DNA of 64,000 nt from the NCBI RefSeq assembly GCF_947499585.1, contig NZ_CANMOO010000001.1, positions 186,001 through 250,000 on the forward strand, given 5' to 3'. Origin of the DNA: an uncultured Allomuricauda sp. GTDB taxonomy: Bacteria; Bacteroidota; Bacteroidia; Flavobacteriales; Flavobacteriaceae. The position numbers were made by a program, and so were the translations under genes. Positions 36,306-45,314 of this stretch are shown piece by piece. Below the pieces are notes generated by a model, which made no database searches, was not told the origin of the DNA, and saw only the letters and a program-made list of their open reading frames with translations. Numbering within the stretch: position 1 is the first letter of the stretch; each line of letters starts with the position of its first letter.

Positions 36306-37265
36306 TTACAAATCAATTTTTTTATTGAATTGAGTAATGTTGAAACCTTGCTTAACTACCCTTTTAAATTCATCACTATTTTCATTAAGCAAAGGGTTGG
36401 TATGGTTAAAATGAATAAAATGGATTTTTGCCTTTTCAGTATCAGGTAATTTTTCAAAAAGAGTTGTGCTTTCTATCACAAAAGGATGCGGTATTTCAGA
36501 AATATCTCGGTTGTTGATTTCTTTACCATCATAAAAAGTGGCATCTAAAAAGGCAAAATCTACCTTACGCACCTCTTCAATGATGCTTTTCTCCCATTTG
36601 GACCATTTATCAATATCAGGAATAAAAAGCGCCGATTTATTGCCCCCAATAATTTTATAACCTACAGTTTCTGAATATTCATCTCTATGTGGGACGGTAA
36701 AGGGAATAACACTCAGATTTGGGGTAAGCTGTACTTTTTTTTCGTTTTCAATTTCCTTTACAAGTATGTTTTTTAATGTCACTAATTGATTCCAAGGACC
36801 ATTGTTTTCTATAAATGATTTCATTTTGGGCATTGCATAAACGGAAACTGCTTGGGCACCCATGGCTTCCCTGCCCAAATACATTAAACCTGTATAATGT
36901 CCTATGTGTGCATGGGTCAAAAAAATGCCATCAGGAGTTTCTTCATCCTTTTCTGAAAGTTCTTTTAAAAGTTTTAATTGTGAGGGCATATCTGGGGTGG
37001 CTTCAAAAAGGAACGATTTTGAATTTTCGTGATCAACCACACCCAAAGAAACAACCTTGCGTTCATGGTCCGGATTTTTAAACAAAATGGAACAACACTC
37101 TTTTTTACAACCAATGTGCGGACTTCCTCCATCCTGAGCCGTTCCTAGAATATAAAGGGAAACACCAGACTTGGGTGCTGAAGCATTAAAAACCTCTTTT
37201 TTTTCTTTTTTTGAACACGCAACTGCAAAAAACACGAATAGCAATAGACAACCTTTTGTTTTCAT
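36306..37265 (-). CDS. Exported PqqB-like metallo-beta-lactamase fold hydrolase
   Basis: A 319-residue protein with a lipoprotein-type N terminus (LFVFFAVACSKKEKK). It is related to PqqB by LGTAQDGGSPHIGCKKECC and has the metal site THAHIGHYTGLMYLG (HxHxGH in place of the usual HxHxDH), HRDEYSETVGYKI, FIPDIDKW, LDATFYDG and IHFIHFNHTNPLL. PqqB itself is cytosolic and acts in PQQ synthesis; no other pqq gene is nearby, so a different reaction is likely. The next gene follows upstream by three bases. Confidence 0.75.
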   Translation of the reverse strand: MKTKGCLLLFVFFAVACSKKEKKEVFNASAPKSGVSLYILGTAQDGGSPHIGCKKECCSILFKNPDHERKVVSLGVVDHENSKSFLFEATPDMPSQLKLLKELSEKDEETPDGIFLTHAHIGHYTGLMYLGREAMGAQAVSVYAMPKMKSFIENNGPWNQLVTLKNILVKEIENEKKVQLTPNLSVIPFTVPHRDEYSETVGYKIIGGNKSALFIPDIDKWSKWEKSIIEEVRKVDFAFLDATFYDGKEINNRDISEIPHPFVIESTTLFEKLPDTEKAKIHFIHFNHTNPLLNENSDEFKRVVKQGFNITQFNKKIDL

Positions 37266-37268
37266 AGG

Positions 37269-37763
37269 CTATCTTTTTTCTAACTCAATCACTTCCAAAT
37301 CAGATATTTTATCTCCATCGATTACAAACCTGAGCATGGTCCGTACATGATGAAACCCATACTTTCCACAAGCTCCAGGATTCATGTGCAACAGATTTAG
37401 CTTTTTGTCACTCATCACCTTTAAAATATGTGAATGGCCGCAAATGAATAATTTTGGTGGATTCTGTTTTATTTCTTCCCGTATCCTAACATTGTATTTG
37501 TTGGGATAGCCCCCTATATGAGTCATCCATACGTCTACCTCTTCACACAAAAAACGATTGTGTTCTGGAAACTCTTTCTGTATTACATGGTCATCTATGT
37601 TGCCATAAACTCCTCGCAAAGGCCTAATTTTCTTAAGTTGATCTGTTACATCAAGGTTTCCAATGTCACCGGCATGCCAAATTTCATCAGCCTGTCTTGC
37701 ATACTTTAAAATGGTTTCATCCATGTGCCCATGGGTGTCTGAAAGCAATAGAATTTTGGTCAT
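37269..37763 (-). CDS. YfcE/MJ0936 family metallophosphoesterase
   Basis: A 164-residue calcineurin-like phosphodiesterase with all metal motifs: LLSDTHGHMDE near the start, HAGDIGN, GNIDDH, and ICGHSHILKVM plus LLHMNPGACG. The family cleaves phosphodiesters with Mn or similar ions; the natural substrate is unknown. It is the first gene of a two-gene unit with the PqqB-like hydrolase and is divergent from truA. Confidence 0.88.
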   Translation of the reverse strand: MTKILLLSDTHGHMDETILKYARQADEIWHAGDIGNLDVTDQLKKIRPLRGVYGNIDDHVIQKEFPEHNRFLCEEVDVWMTHIGGYPNKYNVRIREEIKQNPPKLFICGHSHILKVMSDKKLNLLHMNPGACGKYGFHHVRTMLRFVIDGDKISDLEVIELEKR

Positions 37764-37851
37764 AACGCTAAAAATATGCTAAAAAATAGTGGTTAGATAT
37801 CTTTTGCGGGGGATTCAAGTATCTTTAATGCCTTAAAATTAAAGAATCCAA

Positions 37852-38598
37852 TTGAGATATTTTATCCGATTTTCTTATTTCGGAAAGGCTTATCATGGAT
37901 GGCAGAACCAACCTAATGCTATTACGGTGCAAGAAGTACTGGAAAATGTGTTGTCGACCTTGCTGCGAAAAAAAATTGAAGTAGTTGGCGCAGGTAGAAC
38001 AGATGCCGGAGTACATGCCAAAGAAATGTTTGCCCATTTTGACTTTGATTTAATTGAAGATAAAATAGAGTTGGTTTATCGCCTAAATGCTTTCCTTCCA
38101 GATGATGTGTCTGTTCAAGAAGTTATTCAGGTAAATTCGGATGCACACGCTAGGTTTGATGCTATCGAACGCACGTATAAATATTGGATAGTTCAAGAAA
38201 AAAACCCTTTTTATTCAGATTTCACTCATTTTGTTAGACAGCCTTTGAATATTGAGGCAATGAACAATGCGGCTTCTTTTTTATTAGAGCATACGGATTT
38301 TGAATGTTTTTCCAAGTCCAATACAGATGTCAAGACGTTTAATTGTGATATTAGGCAAGCAGTTTGGAAAAAAGAAGAAGACAAATTAATTTTCAGGATT
38401 AGTGCTGATCGTTTCCTTCGCAATATGGTTAGAGCGATTGTAGGTACGTTATTGGATGTTGGTACCGCAAAGATGAAACCTGAAGAAATCAATACAATAA
38501 TAACAAGCAAGAATAGGGGAGAGGCAGGAGTTTCTGTCCCTGCAAAAGGATTATATTTGACCAAGGTCTTGTACCCAAAAAAAATATTTAATGAGTAA
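37852..38598 (+). CDS. truA: tRNA pseudouridine(38-40) synthase
   Basis: Converts uridines 38-40 of the tRNA anticodon arm to pseudouridine. It has 248 residues. The start is TTG at 37852: MRYFIRFSYFGKAYHGWQNQPN is the conserved beginning, and the only nearby upstream ATG (37828) is followed at once by TAA. The catalytic Asp51 lies in GAGRTDAGVHA; RFDAIERTYKYWI and FRISADRFLRNMVRAIVGTLLDVG are also conserved. The stop overlaps the ATG of the ABC exporter gene (ATGAGTAA), so the two are translationally coupled. Confidence 0.95.
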   Translation: MRYFIRFSYFGKAYHGWQNQPNAITVQEVLENVLSTLLRKKIEVVGAGRTDAGVHAKEMFAHFDFDLIEDKIELVYRLNAFLPDDVSVQEVIQVNSDAHARFDAIERTYKYWIVQEKNPFYSDFTHFVRQPLNIEAMNNAASFLLEHTDFECFSKSNTDVKTFNCDIRQAVWKKEEDKLIFRISADRFLRNMVRAIVGTLLDVGTAKMKPEEINTIITSKNRGEAGVSVPAKGLYLTKVLYPKKIFNE

Positions 38599-40363
38599 GA
38601 ATGATGAAATAGGAAAAGCATTTGATTTTGGTCTGTTCAAAAGGATTTTTGCACATACCAAACCCTATAGGACTATCTTTTGGGTTGTGGCCATTGTTGC
38701 CATCCTATCTGCTGCTTTTGCTGTTTTAACGCCAATTCTGGTTAGAGATATCATAAATGAGGCACTTTCTAACAAAGACAGTGACAAACTCGTCTTTGTA
38801 GTACTCGCTATGTTGGGGGCGTTATTTGGACAAGTATTATGTCAACTTTCTTTCAATTATTATGCAAACCTTCTAGGGGAATCTGTCATTAAAGATATTC
38901 GTATCAGGCTTTTTCAAAAGATGATGGGTTTTAAAATGACCTATTTTGATAATTCTTCCATTGGTGTATTGGTCACTAGAGCTGTTGCGGATATGCAACG
39001 TATTGGCGAGATTTTTAGCCAAGGTTTTTTTGTTATAGTAGCCGATTTACTAAAAATGCTTTCCGGCGCTGCAGTAATGATTTATATCAATTGGAAATTG
39101 GCATTTATCGTCTTTGCAATTTTACCCGTAATCTTGGTAGCTACACGATTGTTTCAACAGGCGATGAAAGTTGCTTTCATTGAAGTTCGTGCCCAAGTTT
39201 CCAACCTTAACTCATTCGTTCAAGAAAGAATTGCGGGAATGAAGATTGTTCAGCTCTTCAACAGAGAGGAAATTGAAAAGGAGAAATTCAGAAAAATCAA
39301 TGAAAAACATCAAAATGCTTGGTTAAAGACAGTTTGGTACAATTCCATCTTTTTCCCAATTGCAGAGATTTCCTATTCTATCGGTATTGGTTTGGTGGTT
39401 TATTTTGGTGTCATCCAAAACATTGAAAACGTTGCTTTAAATGATACGGGTTCCATTTTTGCCTTCTTTTTCTTGATGGATTTGTTGTTCCGACCACTTC
39501 GCCAGATTGCAGATAAATTCAATACCCTACAAATGGGAATGGTTGCGGCCAACAGAGTATTTAAAATTCTGGATACGGAAAGCCATATTTCTGATGAAGG
39601 TAAATTGAAAGACACTGATGTTAAGGGGACTATTGAATTCTCCGATGTTCGTTTTGGTTATGTTGAGAATGAAGAAGTTTTACATGGTATTTCATTTAAT
39701 GTTAAGGCAGGAGAGACTGTTGCAATAGTAGGAGCAACAGGTGCCGGAAAATCCACCATTATCAACCTATTGAACCGTTTTTACGAAATTAATTCTGGAA
39801 ATATTTTGATTGATGGTCATAATATTCGTGACTATTCATTGAAATCACTTCGCTCTCACATTGCCATTGTCCTGCAAGATGTTTTCCTTTTTGCCGATTC
39901 AATAGCCAACAATATTTCATTGCGTGAAGAATCTGTTGCTTTATCAGAAATTGAAGCAGCAGCTAAGCAAATTGGAGTACATGAATTTATTTCCAGTTTA
40001 CCAGGGGGCTATCAGTATAATGTTAAGGAGCGTGGAACTATGCTTTCCAGTGGCCAAAGGCAATTAATAGCGTTTTTAAGAGCTTACGTGAGCAATCCAA
40101 GTATTCTTATCTTGGATGAGGCCACTTCATCCGTAGACACCTATTCTGAACAACTTATACAGAAGGCTACCGATAAAATCACGGAAGGAAGAACATCAAT
40201 TATAATAGCACACCGATTGGCAACCATTAAAAAAGCGGATAAGATTATTGTGATGGATGCTGGAAAGATTGTTGAAACAGGAACTCACCAGGAGCTTCTG
40301 AAAAACGGAGGTTATTATAGTGACTTGTATGAAGCTCAGTTTTTGGCAGAAGAAGTTGCCTAG
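38591..40363 (+). CDS. MsbA-type ABC exporter (permease-ATPase)
   Basis: A 590-residue half-transporter. Six membrane helices (about 25-320) include the coupling segment NSFVQERIAGMKIVQLFNRE. The nucleotide-binding domain (about 345-585) has Walker A VGATGAGKSTI, Q-loop VLQDVFLFADS, signature LSSGQRQLIAFLRA, Walker B ILILDEATSSVD and switch His IIAHRLATI. Substrates of this group are lipids, drugs or peptides; in flavobacteria it is usually annotated as lipid A or multidrug exporter. It overlaps truA by eight bases and ends one base from the convergent DUF3667 gene. Confidence 0.9.
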   Translation: MSKNDEIGKAFDFGLFKRIFAHTKPYRTIFWVVAIVAILSAAFAVLTPILVRDIINEALSNKDSDKLVFVVLAMLGALFGQVLCQLSFNYYANLLGESVIKDIRIRLFQKMMGFKMTYFDNSSIGVLVTRAVADMQRIGEIFSQGFFVIVADLLKMLSGAAVMIYINWKLAFIVFAILPVILVATRLFQQAMKVAFIEVRAQVSNLNSFVQERIAGMKIVQLFNREEIEKEKFRKINEKHQNAWLKTVWYNSIFFPIAEISYSIGIGLVVYFGVIQNIENVALNDTGSIFAFFFLMDLLFRPLRQIADKFNTLQMGMVAANRVFKILDTESHISDEGKLKDTDVKGTIEFSDVRFGYVENEEVLHGISFNVKAGETVAIVGATGAGKSTIINLLNRFYEINSGNILIDGHNIRDYSLKSLRSHIAIVLQDVFLFADSIANNISLREESVALSEIEAAAKQIGVHEFISSLPGGYQYNVKERGTMLSSGQRQLIAFLRAYVSNPSILILDEATSSVDTYSEQLIQKATDKITEGRTSIIIAHRLATIKKADKIIVMDAGKIVETGTHQELLKNGGYYSDLYEAQFLAEEVA

Positions 40364-40364
40364 A

Positions 40365-41129
40365 CTATTTTGGAGCAAGGTTTTCCAATGTTAACTGCCC
40401 AGTCATTGTAGTTAATAGGATAATGACCATTCCTAAAGCCAGCATTACGATGGCGAAGAAAATCAAGTAAATAAAACCTCTTGCAAAAGTGCTTAAAAAC
40501 CCTGTTTGGTGTATTCGACCGAGCACAAAAAATTGATATACAAGTATCATCAACAAGAATATCCAATTGAAAATATCGTATCTAATATCAAAAAAACCGA
40601 ATAAAGGTAAACAGATCAGGACCTGTACAAAAGAGGTTTGCCCAGTAATATAGGCGTTGACAACTAAATGTTCAGTGTAGTTGAGCTTTTTTTTATCTAA
40701 AAATAGAAGCCAGGTCATTAATGCGTATATGGGCATTATGATATAGGAAAGTAACCCTTGATAGTCAAACACGAAATCCATATTTGGCATCTCGTCTTCT
40801 GATAAAATGTTAGGTGCTAGTTCTACATTGTATACTTTTCTAAGTATAAAAAACAAGATTCCTGAAAGCGTTATTGCAATAGCGAAATAACTTATCGGAT
40901 TCATGTATTTTTTTCTCGTTCCTGATATGTATCTTTCAACAACAACTTCTGGTTTAGAGAATAAATGTCTAAACGTTTTAAAAAGAGTGTTGTCCAAGTT
41001 GAACACTTGATATCTTAGATCCTGCCAAACGTTTTTTAAGGATAACCGGTTTTTGATGATTTTTGCTCCACAATTTGGACAGTAACTAAAATCTGTCCTT
41101 AAAGAATTGTCACAATTTTTGCAATCCAT
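40365..41129 (-). CDS. DUF3667 membrane protein with N-terminal zinc ribbon
   Basis: A 254-residue protein. The first 25 residues form a zinc ribbon (CKNCDNSLRTDFSYCPNC), followed by the DUF3667 pattern FNLDNTLFKTFRHLFSKPEVVVERYISGTRKKYMNP split over the membrane entry, then five or so hydrophobic segments. The family is common in Bacteroidota and of unknown function. Its ATG directly follows the cdaA stop codon, so the two are coupled; a role linked to c-di-AMP is possible but only inferred from position. Confidence 0.8.
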   Translation of the reverse strand: MDCKNCDNSLRTDFSYCPNCGAKIIKNRLSLKNVWQDLRYQVFNLDNTLFKTFRHLFSKPEVVVERYISGTRKKYMNPISYFAIAITLSGILFFILRKVYNVELAPNILSEDEMPNMDFVFDYQGLLSYIIMPIYALMTWLLFLDKKKLNYTEHLVVNAYITGQTSFVQVLICLPLFGFFDIRYDIFNWIFLLMILVYQFFVLGRIHQTGFLSTFARGFIYLIFFAIVMLALGMVIILLTTMTGQLTLENLAPK

Positions 41130-41915
41130 CTATTCCAAATCTTTTTTGATAAGATCAGTAAGTTCCTCTAGACCTTTGTAAGGAACAAACTCTCCATTTT
41201 TTATGTAAGAAATTAGACCGGTTTCTTCACTTACCACCAAACAAATAGAATCGGTTTTTTCAGTAATTCCAACCGCAGCACGGTGCCTTAATCCATAACG
41301 TAGGGGAATATCACGATCATTGGAGACAGGCAAGATTACCCTGGTAGCTGTAATAAAATTATCCTGAATTATTGCTGCCCCATCATGCAAAGGACTGTTC
41401 TTGTAGAAAATACTCTCTAGAATGGGCTGGGTTATTTCAATATTCATGGTGTCTCCAGAAGATCTTACAAAGTCCAAAGAATTGGTTCTTTCAATAACAA
41501 TAATAGCGCCGGTCTTTGTACTTCCCATTTTTTCGCAAGCTCCAATAACGGCATCCACATTGGTATCTGTGGGCATGGCCTCTTGCTTTAGGAATTTAAA
41601 ATGTCGGATAAAATTCCGCTTAGACGCAAAATTGGTGGAACCAATCATCAATAAAAACTTCCTTATTTCTTGCTGAAAAACAATGATCAAGGCAATAAGT
41701 CCAATATTCATGAATCCACCTACCATGCTGCTGATCATTTTCATTTGTAACAGTTCGGTAAGCTTCCATAAAGCCCAAACAATCACAATTCCTATAAAAA
41801 TATTAATAGCGACAGTACCTTTAACTAATTTGTAGATGTAGTAAAGTAGAGCGGCGACTAGAACAATGTCTATGATATCTGTGATTTTAAATTCAAGAAA
41901 ATTAAGAAAATCCAA
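41130..41915 (-). CDS. cdaA: Diadenylate cyclase CdaA
   Basis: Makes cyclic di-AMP from two ATP at the inner membrane. It has 261 residues, with three N-terminal membrane segments and a DAC (DisA_N) domain. The active-site motifs are complete: LHDGAAII with Asp178 and LRHRAAVGI with Arg210-His211-Arg212. VSEETGLISYIKNG lies near the end. In Bacteroidota cdaA often neighbours folP, as here (folP ends 44 bases upstream). It is followed without gap by the DUF3667 gene. Confidence 0.93.
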   Translation of the reverse strand: MDFLNFLEFKITDIIDIVLVAALLYYIYKLVKGTVAINIFIGIVIVWALWKLTELLQMKMISSMVGGFMNIGLIALIIVFQQEIRKFLLMIGSTNFASKRNFIRHFKFLKQEAMPTDTNVDAVIGACEKMGSTKTGAIIVIERTNSLDFVRSSGDTMNIEITQPILESIFYKNSPLHDGAAIIQDNFITATRVILPVSNDRDIPLRYGLRHRAAVGITEKTDSICLVVSEETGLISYIKNGEFVPYKGLEELTDLIKKDLE

Positions 41916-41959
41916 CCGCGGTGTTTTTGTAAAATTAGCAAAAATAGAAGAACCAAAAA

Positions 41960-42793
41960 TTACTTGGTGTTCACATTTAATTCCTGCACAAGTTTAATAC
42001 ATTCCATAGCTTCTTTTACATCATGTGCACGTAAAATGCTTGCTCCTTTCAATAAAGCAACGGTATGCAAGGCAGAAGTACCGTTTAAAGCCTCTTTTGA
42101 AGATGATTTTAAGACTTTATATATCATGGACTTTCTACTTAGACCTACTAGAATAGGCACTCCAAAAGTTTTGAATAAATCTAAGTTGCCAAGGAGTTTA
42201 TAATTTTGTTTTGTTGTTTTTGCAAACCCAAACCCTGGATCAATTATGATATCATTGATTTTTTTGGAAGTAGTGTCACTTACTTTTTTTGAAAAATAGA
42301 ATAGCAAATCTTTTAGCAAATCATCATAGGTAGCTTCCTTTTGCATGGATTGCGGAGTTCCTTTTAGGTGCATCATTATGTACGGAACTTGATATTGTGC
42401 TATGACGTTTAGCATATCTGCATCTAAATTCCCAGCAGAAATATCATTGATAATTGCCGCGCCAAGCTGTATGCTTTCTAAAGCGACCTTACTTCTAAAA
42501 GTATCTATTGAAATTAAGGTTTCTGGAAAGTTGTTGCGTATCAGTTCAAGTATGGGGAGCATTCTTTTTAATTCATCATCTTCAGGCACATGTTCTGCAC
42601 CTGGTCTAGAGCTATAGGCACCCATATCTATAAAAGTAGCTCCATCTAAAAGCATTTTTTCGACTTGTTTAAGAATGGAACTTTCGTCTTTGCACAAACC
42701 ACCGTCATAAAAAGAATCCGGTGTTAGGTTAAGAATGCCCATTACTCTGGGGGTGCTTAAGTCTATGAGTGCTCCTTTGCAGTTTATGGTCAT
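41960..42793 (-). CDS. folP: Dihydropteroate synthase
   Basis: Joins p-aminobenzoate to dihydropterin pyrophosphate in folate synthesis; the target of sulfonamides. It has 277 residues. The two family signatures are present: MGILNLTPDSFYDGG near residue 18 and MLLDGATFIDMGAYSSRPGAEHV. The TIM barrel also shows SIDTFRSKVA, INDISAG, IMMHLKG, IIDPGFGFAKT, GLSRKSM and an RAHDVKEA end. The first gene of folP-cdaA-DUF3667. Confidence 0.95.
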   Translation of the reverse strand: MTINCKGALIDLSTPRVMGILNLTPDSFYDGGLCKDESSILKQVEKMLLDGATFIDMGAYSSRPGAEHVPEDDELKRMLPILELIRNNFPETLISIDTFRSKVALESIQLGAAIINDISAGNLDADMLNVIAQYQVPYIMMHLKGTPQSMQKEATYDDLLKDLLFYFSKKVSDTTSKKINDIIIDPGFGFAKTTKQNYKLLGNLDLFKTFGVPILVGLSRKSMIYKVLKSSSKEALNGTSALHTVALLKGASILRAHDVKEAMECIKLVQELNVNTK

Positions 42794-42888
42794 AAAAAAT
42801 CCCTGCTTTATTGTGTTTGATTATCTTTGGCGAAGTGCTTTAGAGTGCTATTTATTTGGACGAAATTTACGCAAATTAGCAAGAATAC

Positions 42889-43428
42889 ATGCAGCAGACC
42901 TCCCAACAATATGATGCAGTGATCAATACCTGCAGGGAACTATTTTTAAAAAAGACGCAAGATTACGGTACGGCTTGGCGCATTTTGAGACTTCCTTCGC
43001 TTACAGATCAGATTTTCATCAAGGCCCAACGTATCCGTAGCTTACAGCAAAATGAAGTGAGAAAAGTGGATGAAGGGGAGCAATCTGAATTTATTGGAAT
43101 AATAAATTATTCCATAATGGCATTGATTCAACTTGAAAAAGGCATTGCAGAACAGCCTGATCTTGATGCAGATGAAGCCATTGGTCTTTATGATAAAGAA
43201 GTTTCCATTACAAAAAGTTTGATGGAGAACAAAAACCATGATTATGGCGAAGCTTGGCGAGATATACGTGTAAGTTCGCTAACGGATTTAATCTTGCAAA
43301 AGTTGCTCCGGGTAAAACAAATAGAAGATAATGCGGGGGCTACGTTGGTCAGTGAGGGTATAGATGCCAACTATCAGGATATAATCAATTATGCCGTATT
43401 TGCGCTAATTCATTTAAGTGAAAAATAA
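42889..43428 (+). CDS. DUF1599 protein with internal duplication
   Basis: A 179-residue cytosolic protein made of two similar halves. Each has a (K)xxDYGxAWRxxR motif (KTQDYGTAWRILRLPSLTD and KNHDYGEAWRDIRVSSLTD) followed by an arginine-containing helix and a GIINYSIMALIQL / DIINYAVFALIHL helix. This is the DUF1599 family, linked by sequence to nucleotide-modification-associated domains; its reaction is not known. The stop codon overlaps the next ATG (TAATG), so it is coupled to the DoxX-like gene. Confidence 0.85.
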   Translation: MQQTSQQYDAVINTCRELFLKKTQDYGTAWRILRLPSLTDQIFIKAQRIRSLQQNEVRKVDEGEQSEFIGIINYSIMALIQLEKGIAEQPDLDADEAIGLYDKEVSITKSLMENKNHDYGEAWRDIRVSSLTDLILQKLLRVKQIEDNAGATLVSEGIDANYQDIINYAVFALIHLSEK

Positions 43429-44522
43429 TGAAGTACTTGGTATGGATTTCTAGAATCTTTGTTGGAGTCTTATTTATAATAAGTGGACTCATCAAATTGA
43501 ATGACCCTGTCGGGTTCTCTTTTAAGCTTGAGGAATATTTTAGTCAAGGGGTTTTGGATTTACCTTTTTTGATGCCTTTAGCCTTGGCAATTTCCATTTT
43601 TGTGGTCATTGTGGAAGTGATTTTAGGCGTGTTGCTACTTATAGGGTTTAAACCAAAATTTACCGTTTGGAGCCTGCTATTAATGATAGTTTTCTTTACG
43701 TTCCTAACATTTTATTCTGCATACTTCAATAAAGTAACAGATTGTGGTTGCTTTGGAGATGCGGTAAAACTGACTCCATGGGAATCTTTTACAAAAGACA
43801 TCATTCTTTTAATATTTATTCTAATCTTATTTTTTGGCAGAAAACATATCAAATCCATTTTTAGTCCCAAAGTCAATTGGATTTTAGGTGGAGTGTCATT
43901 GTTTGCGTGCGCTTTGTTTGCGAACCACGTATTAAACCATCTGCCCTCTGTTGACTTTAGACCTTATAAGATTGGAGCAAACATTCAAGAAGGTATGAGT
44001 GTTCCAGAGAATGCTCCCAAAGCGGTTTATGAGTATGCTTGGCGATTTAAAGTAAATGGCGATGACAAAATTGTGGTTACCAATGGTGAATACCCATCTG
44101 TGGATGGTGAGTTTATTGATGTTGAAACAACAGAAATCCAGAAAGGATATGAACCTCCAATCCATGATTTTACTATTGAGCAAGACGGACAGGATTTAGC
44201 TTCAGAGATCTTGGCAGAGGATAATTTGGTAATGGTCATTGCATATGATTTGGCTAAAAGTAATAATGATTTTTTCTCCGATGTTGCTGCGGTTGCAACA
44301 AAGGCAAAAGCTAAAGGATATAAAGTTGTCGGAATGTCGGCCTCCAGTAACGAGAGGGCAGATAAGGTTAAGAAAAATCACAATCTAGATTTTGACTTTT
44401 ATTTTACTGATGAAACCACACTTAAAACCATTGTGCGTTCCAATCCGGCAGTACTTGTTTTGAAGAAAGGAACAATCATGCAAAAAGTACATTATAACGA
44501 TTTAGATCAACTAAACTTCTAA
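43428..44522 (+). CDS. BT_3928-type DoxX-like membrane protein with thioredoxin-like end
   Basis: A 364-residue protein. The first 155 residues hold four to five membrane segments of the DoxX/MauE type (ISRIFVGVLFIISGLIKLNDPVGFSFKLEEYF, a KVTDCGCFGDAVKLTPWESF loop). The rest is exported, with a fold resembling thioredoxin (EQDGQDLASEILAEDNLVMVIAYDL, VVGMSASS, AVLVLKKGTIMQKVHYND). The Cys pair in TDCGCFGD is typical for this Bacteroidota family and suggests a redox or quinone-linked role. No CxxC is seen in the thioredoxin-like part. It is coupled to DUF1599 upstream and tpiA follows by 27 bases. Confidence 0.82.
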   Translation: MKYLVWISRIFVGVLFIISGLIKLNDPVGFSFKLEEYFSQGVLDLPFLMPLALAISIFVVIVEVILGVLLLIGFKPKFTVWSLLLMIVFFTFLTFYSAYFNKVTDCGCFGDAVKLTPWESFTKDIILLIFILILFFGRKHIKSIFSPKVNWILGGVSLFACALFANHVLNHLPSVDFRPYKIGANIQEGMSVPENAPKAVYEYAWRFKVNGDDKIVVTNGEYPSVDGEFIDVETTEIQKGYEPPIHDFTIEQDGQDLASEILAEDNLVMVIAYDLAKSNNDFFSDVAAVATKAKAKGYKVVGMSASSNERADKVKKNHNLDFDFYFTDETTLKTIVRSNPAVLVLKKGTIMQKVHYNDLDQLNF

Positions 44523-44549
44523 ACATAACACTAAAGAAATACCAATAAC

Positions 44550-45299
44550 ATGAGAACTAAAATAGTTGCAGGAAACTGGAAAATGAATAAAAACCTTGAT
44601 GAAACGGAAGTCTTGTTATCAGAATTATCGGCAAAATTACCGGATACTCATGCAGAGGTTATTGTAGCGCCAACTTTTGTGAATTTGGTTGCGGCCCAAA
44701 GAAACCTACAATCATCAACAATACAAGTAGCCGCACAGAACATGCACTTTGCTGAAAATGGGGCTTATACAGGCGAAATTTCGGCAGATATGCTTTTGAA
44801 CATAGAAGTGGATACTGTTATTATAGGGCATTCTGAACGCCGAGCACTTTTTGGAGAAACGGATGATTTATTATCGAAAAAAACGAAAACGGCATTGGAA
44901 AAAGGAATGAAGGTCATTTTCTGTTTTGGCGAAGAATTGGAAGACAGAAAATCTGACAATCATTTTGCAATTGTCGAAAGCCAGCTAAAGAATGCTTTGT
45001 TTGATTTAGATGGCAAAGTATGGAGCAACATTGTTTTGGCATACGAACCTGTTTGGGCAATAGGTACGGGTGAAACTGCAAGCCCAGAACAAGCTCAAGA
45101 GATGCATGCATTTATAAGAAAAACCATTTCAGAAGCTTACAATGCTTCGATTGCTGATGGGGTTTCCATTTTATATGGAGGCAGTGTAAAACCTTCAAAT
45201 GCTGAAGAGATATTCTCAAAACCAGATGTGGATGGTGGTCTTATTGGAGGAGCATCTTTAAAAGCTGATGATTTTGTTGCCATTATCAAGGCCATTTAA
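44550..45299 (+). CDS. tpiA: Triosephosphate isomerase
   Basis: Interconverts dihydroxyacetone phosphate and glyceraldehyde 3-phosphate in glycolysis. It has 249 residues with GNWKMNK (catalytic Lys), IIGHSERRALFGE (catalytic His), VLAYEPVWAIGTG (catalytic Glu), ILYGGSVKPSNA and DGGLIGGASLKADDF. It lies in a DUF1599-DoxX-tpiA-prmA-clpS series on the plus strand with short gaps. Confidence 0.97.
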   Translation: MRTKIVAGNWKMNKNLDETEVLLSELSAKLPDTHAEVIVAPTFVNLVAAQRNLQSSTIQVAAQNMHFAENGAYTGEISADMLLNIEVDTVIIGHSERRALFGETDDLLSKKTKTALEKGMKVIFCFGEELEDRKSDNHFAIVESQLKNALFDLDGKVWSNIVLAYEPVWAIGTGETASPEQAQEMHAFIRKTISEAYNASIADGVSILYGGSVKPSNAEEIFSKPDVDGGLIGGASLKADDFVAIIKAI

Positions 45300-45314
45300 T
45301 CCTTAATTTTTAGT

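Noticed and set aside
43428..44522. DoxX-like protein as a true thioredoxin
   Set aside because: The C-terminal part resembles the fold but no CxxC active site is seen; the Cys pair lies in the membrane domain loop.
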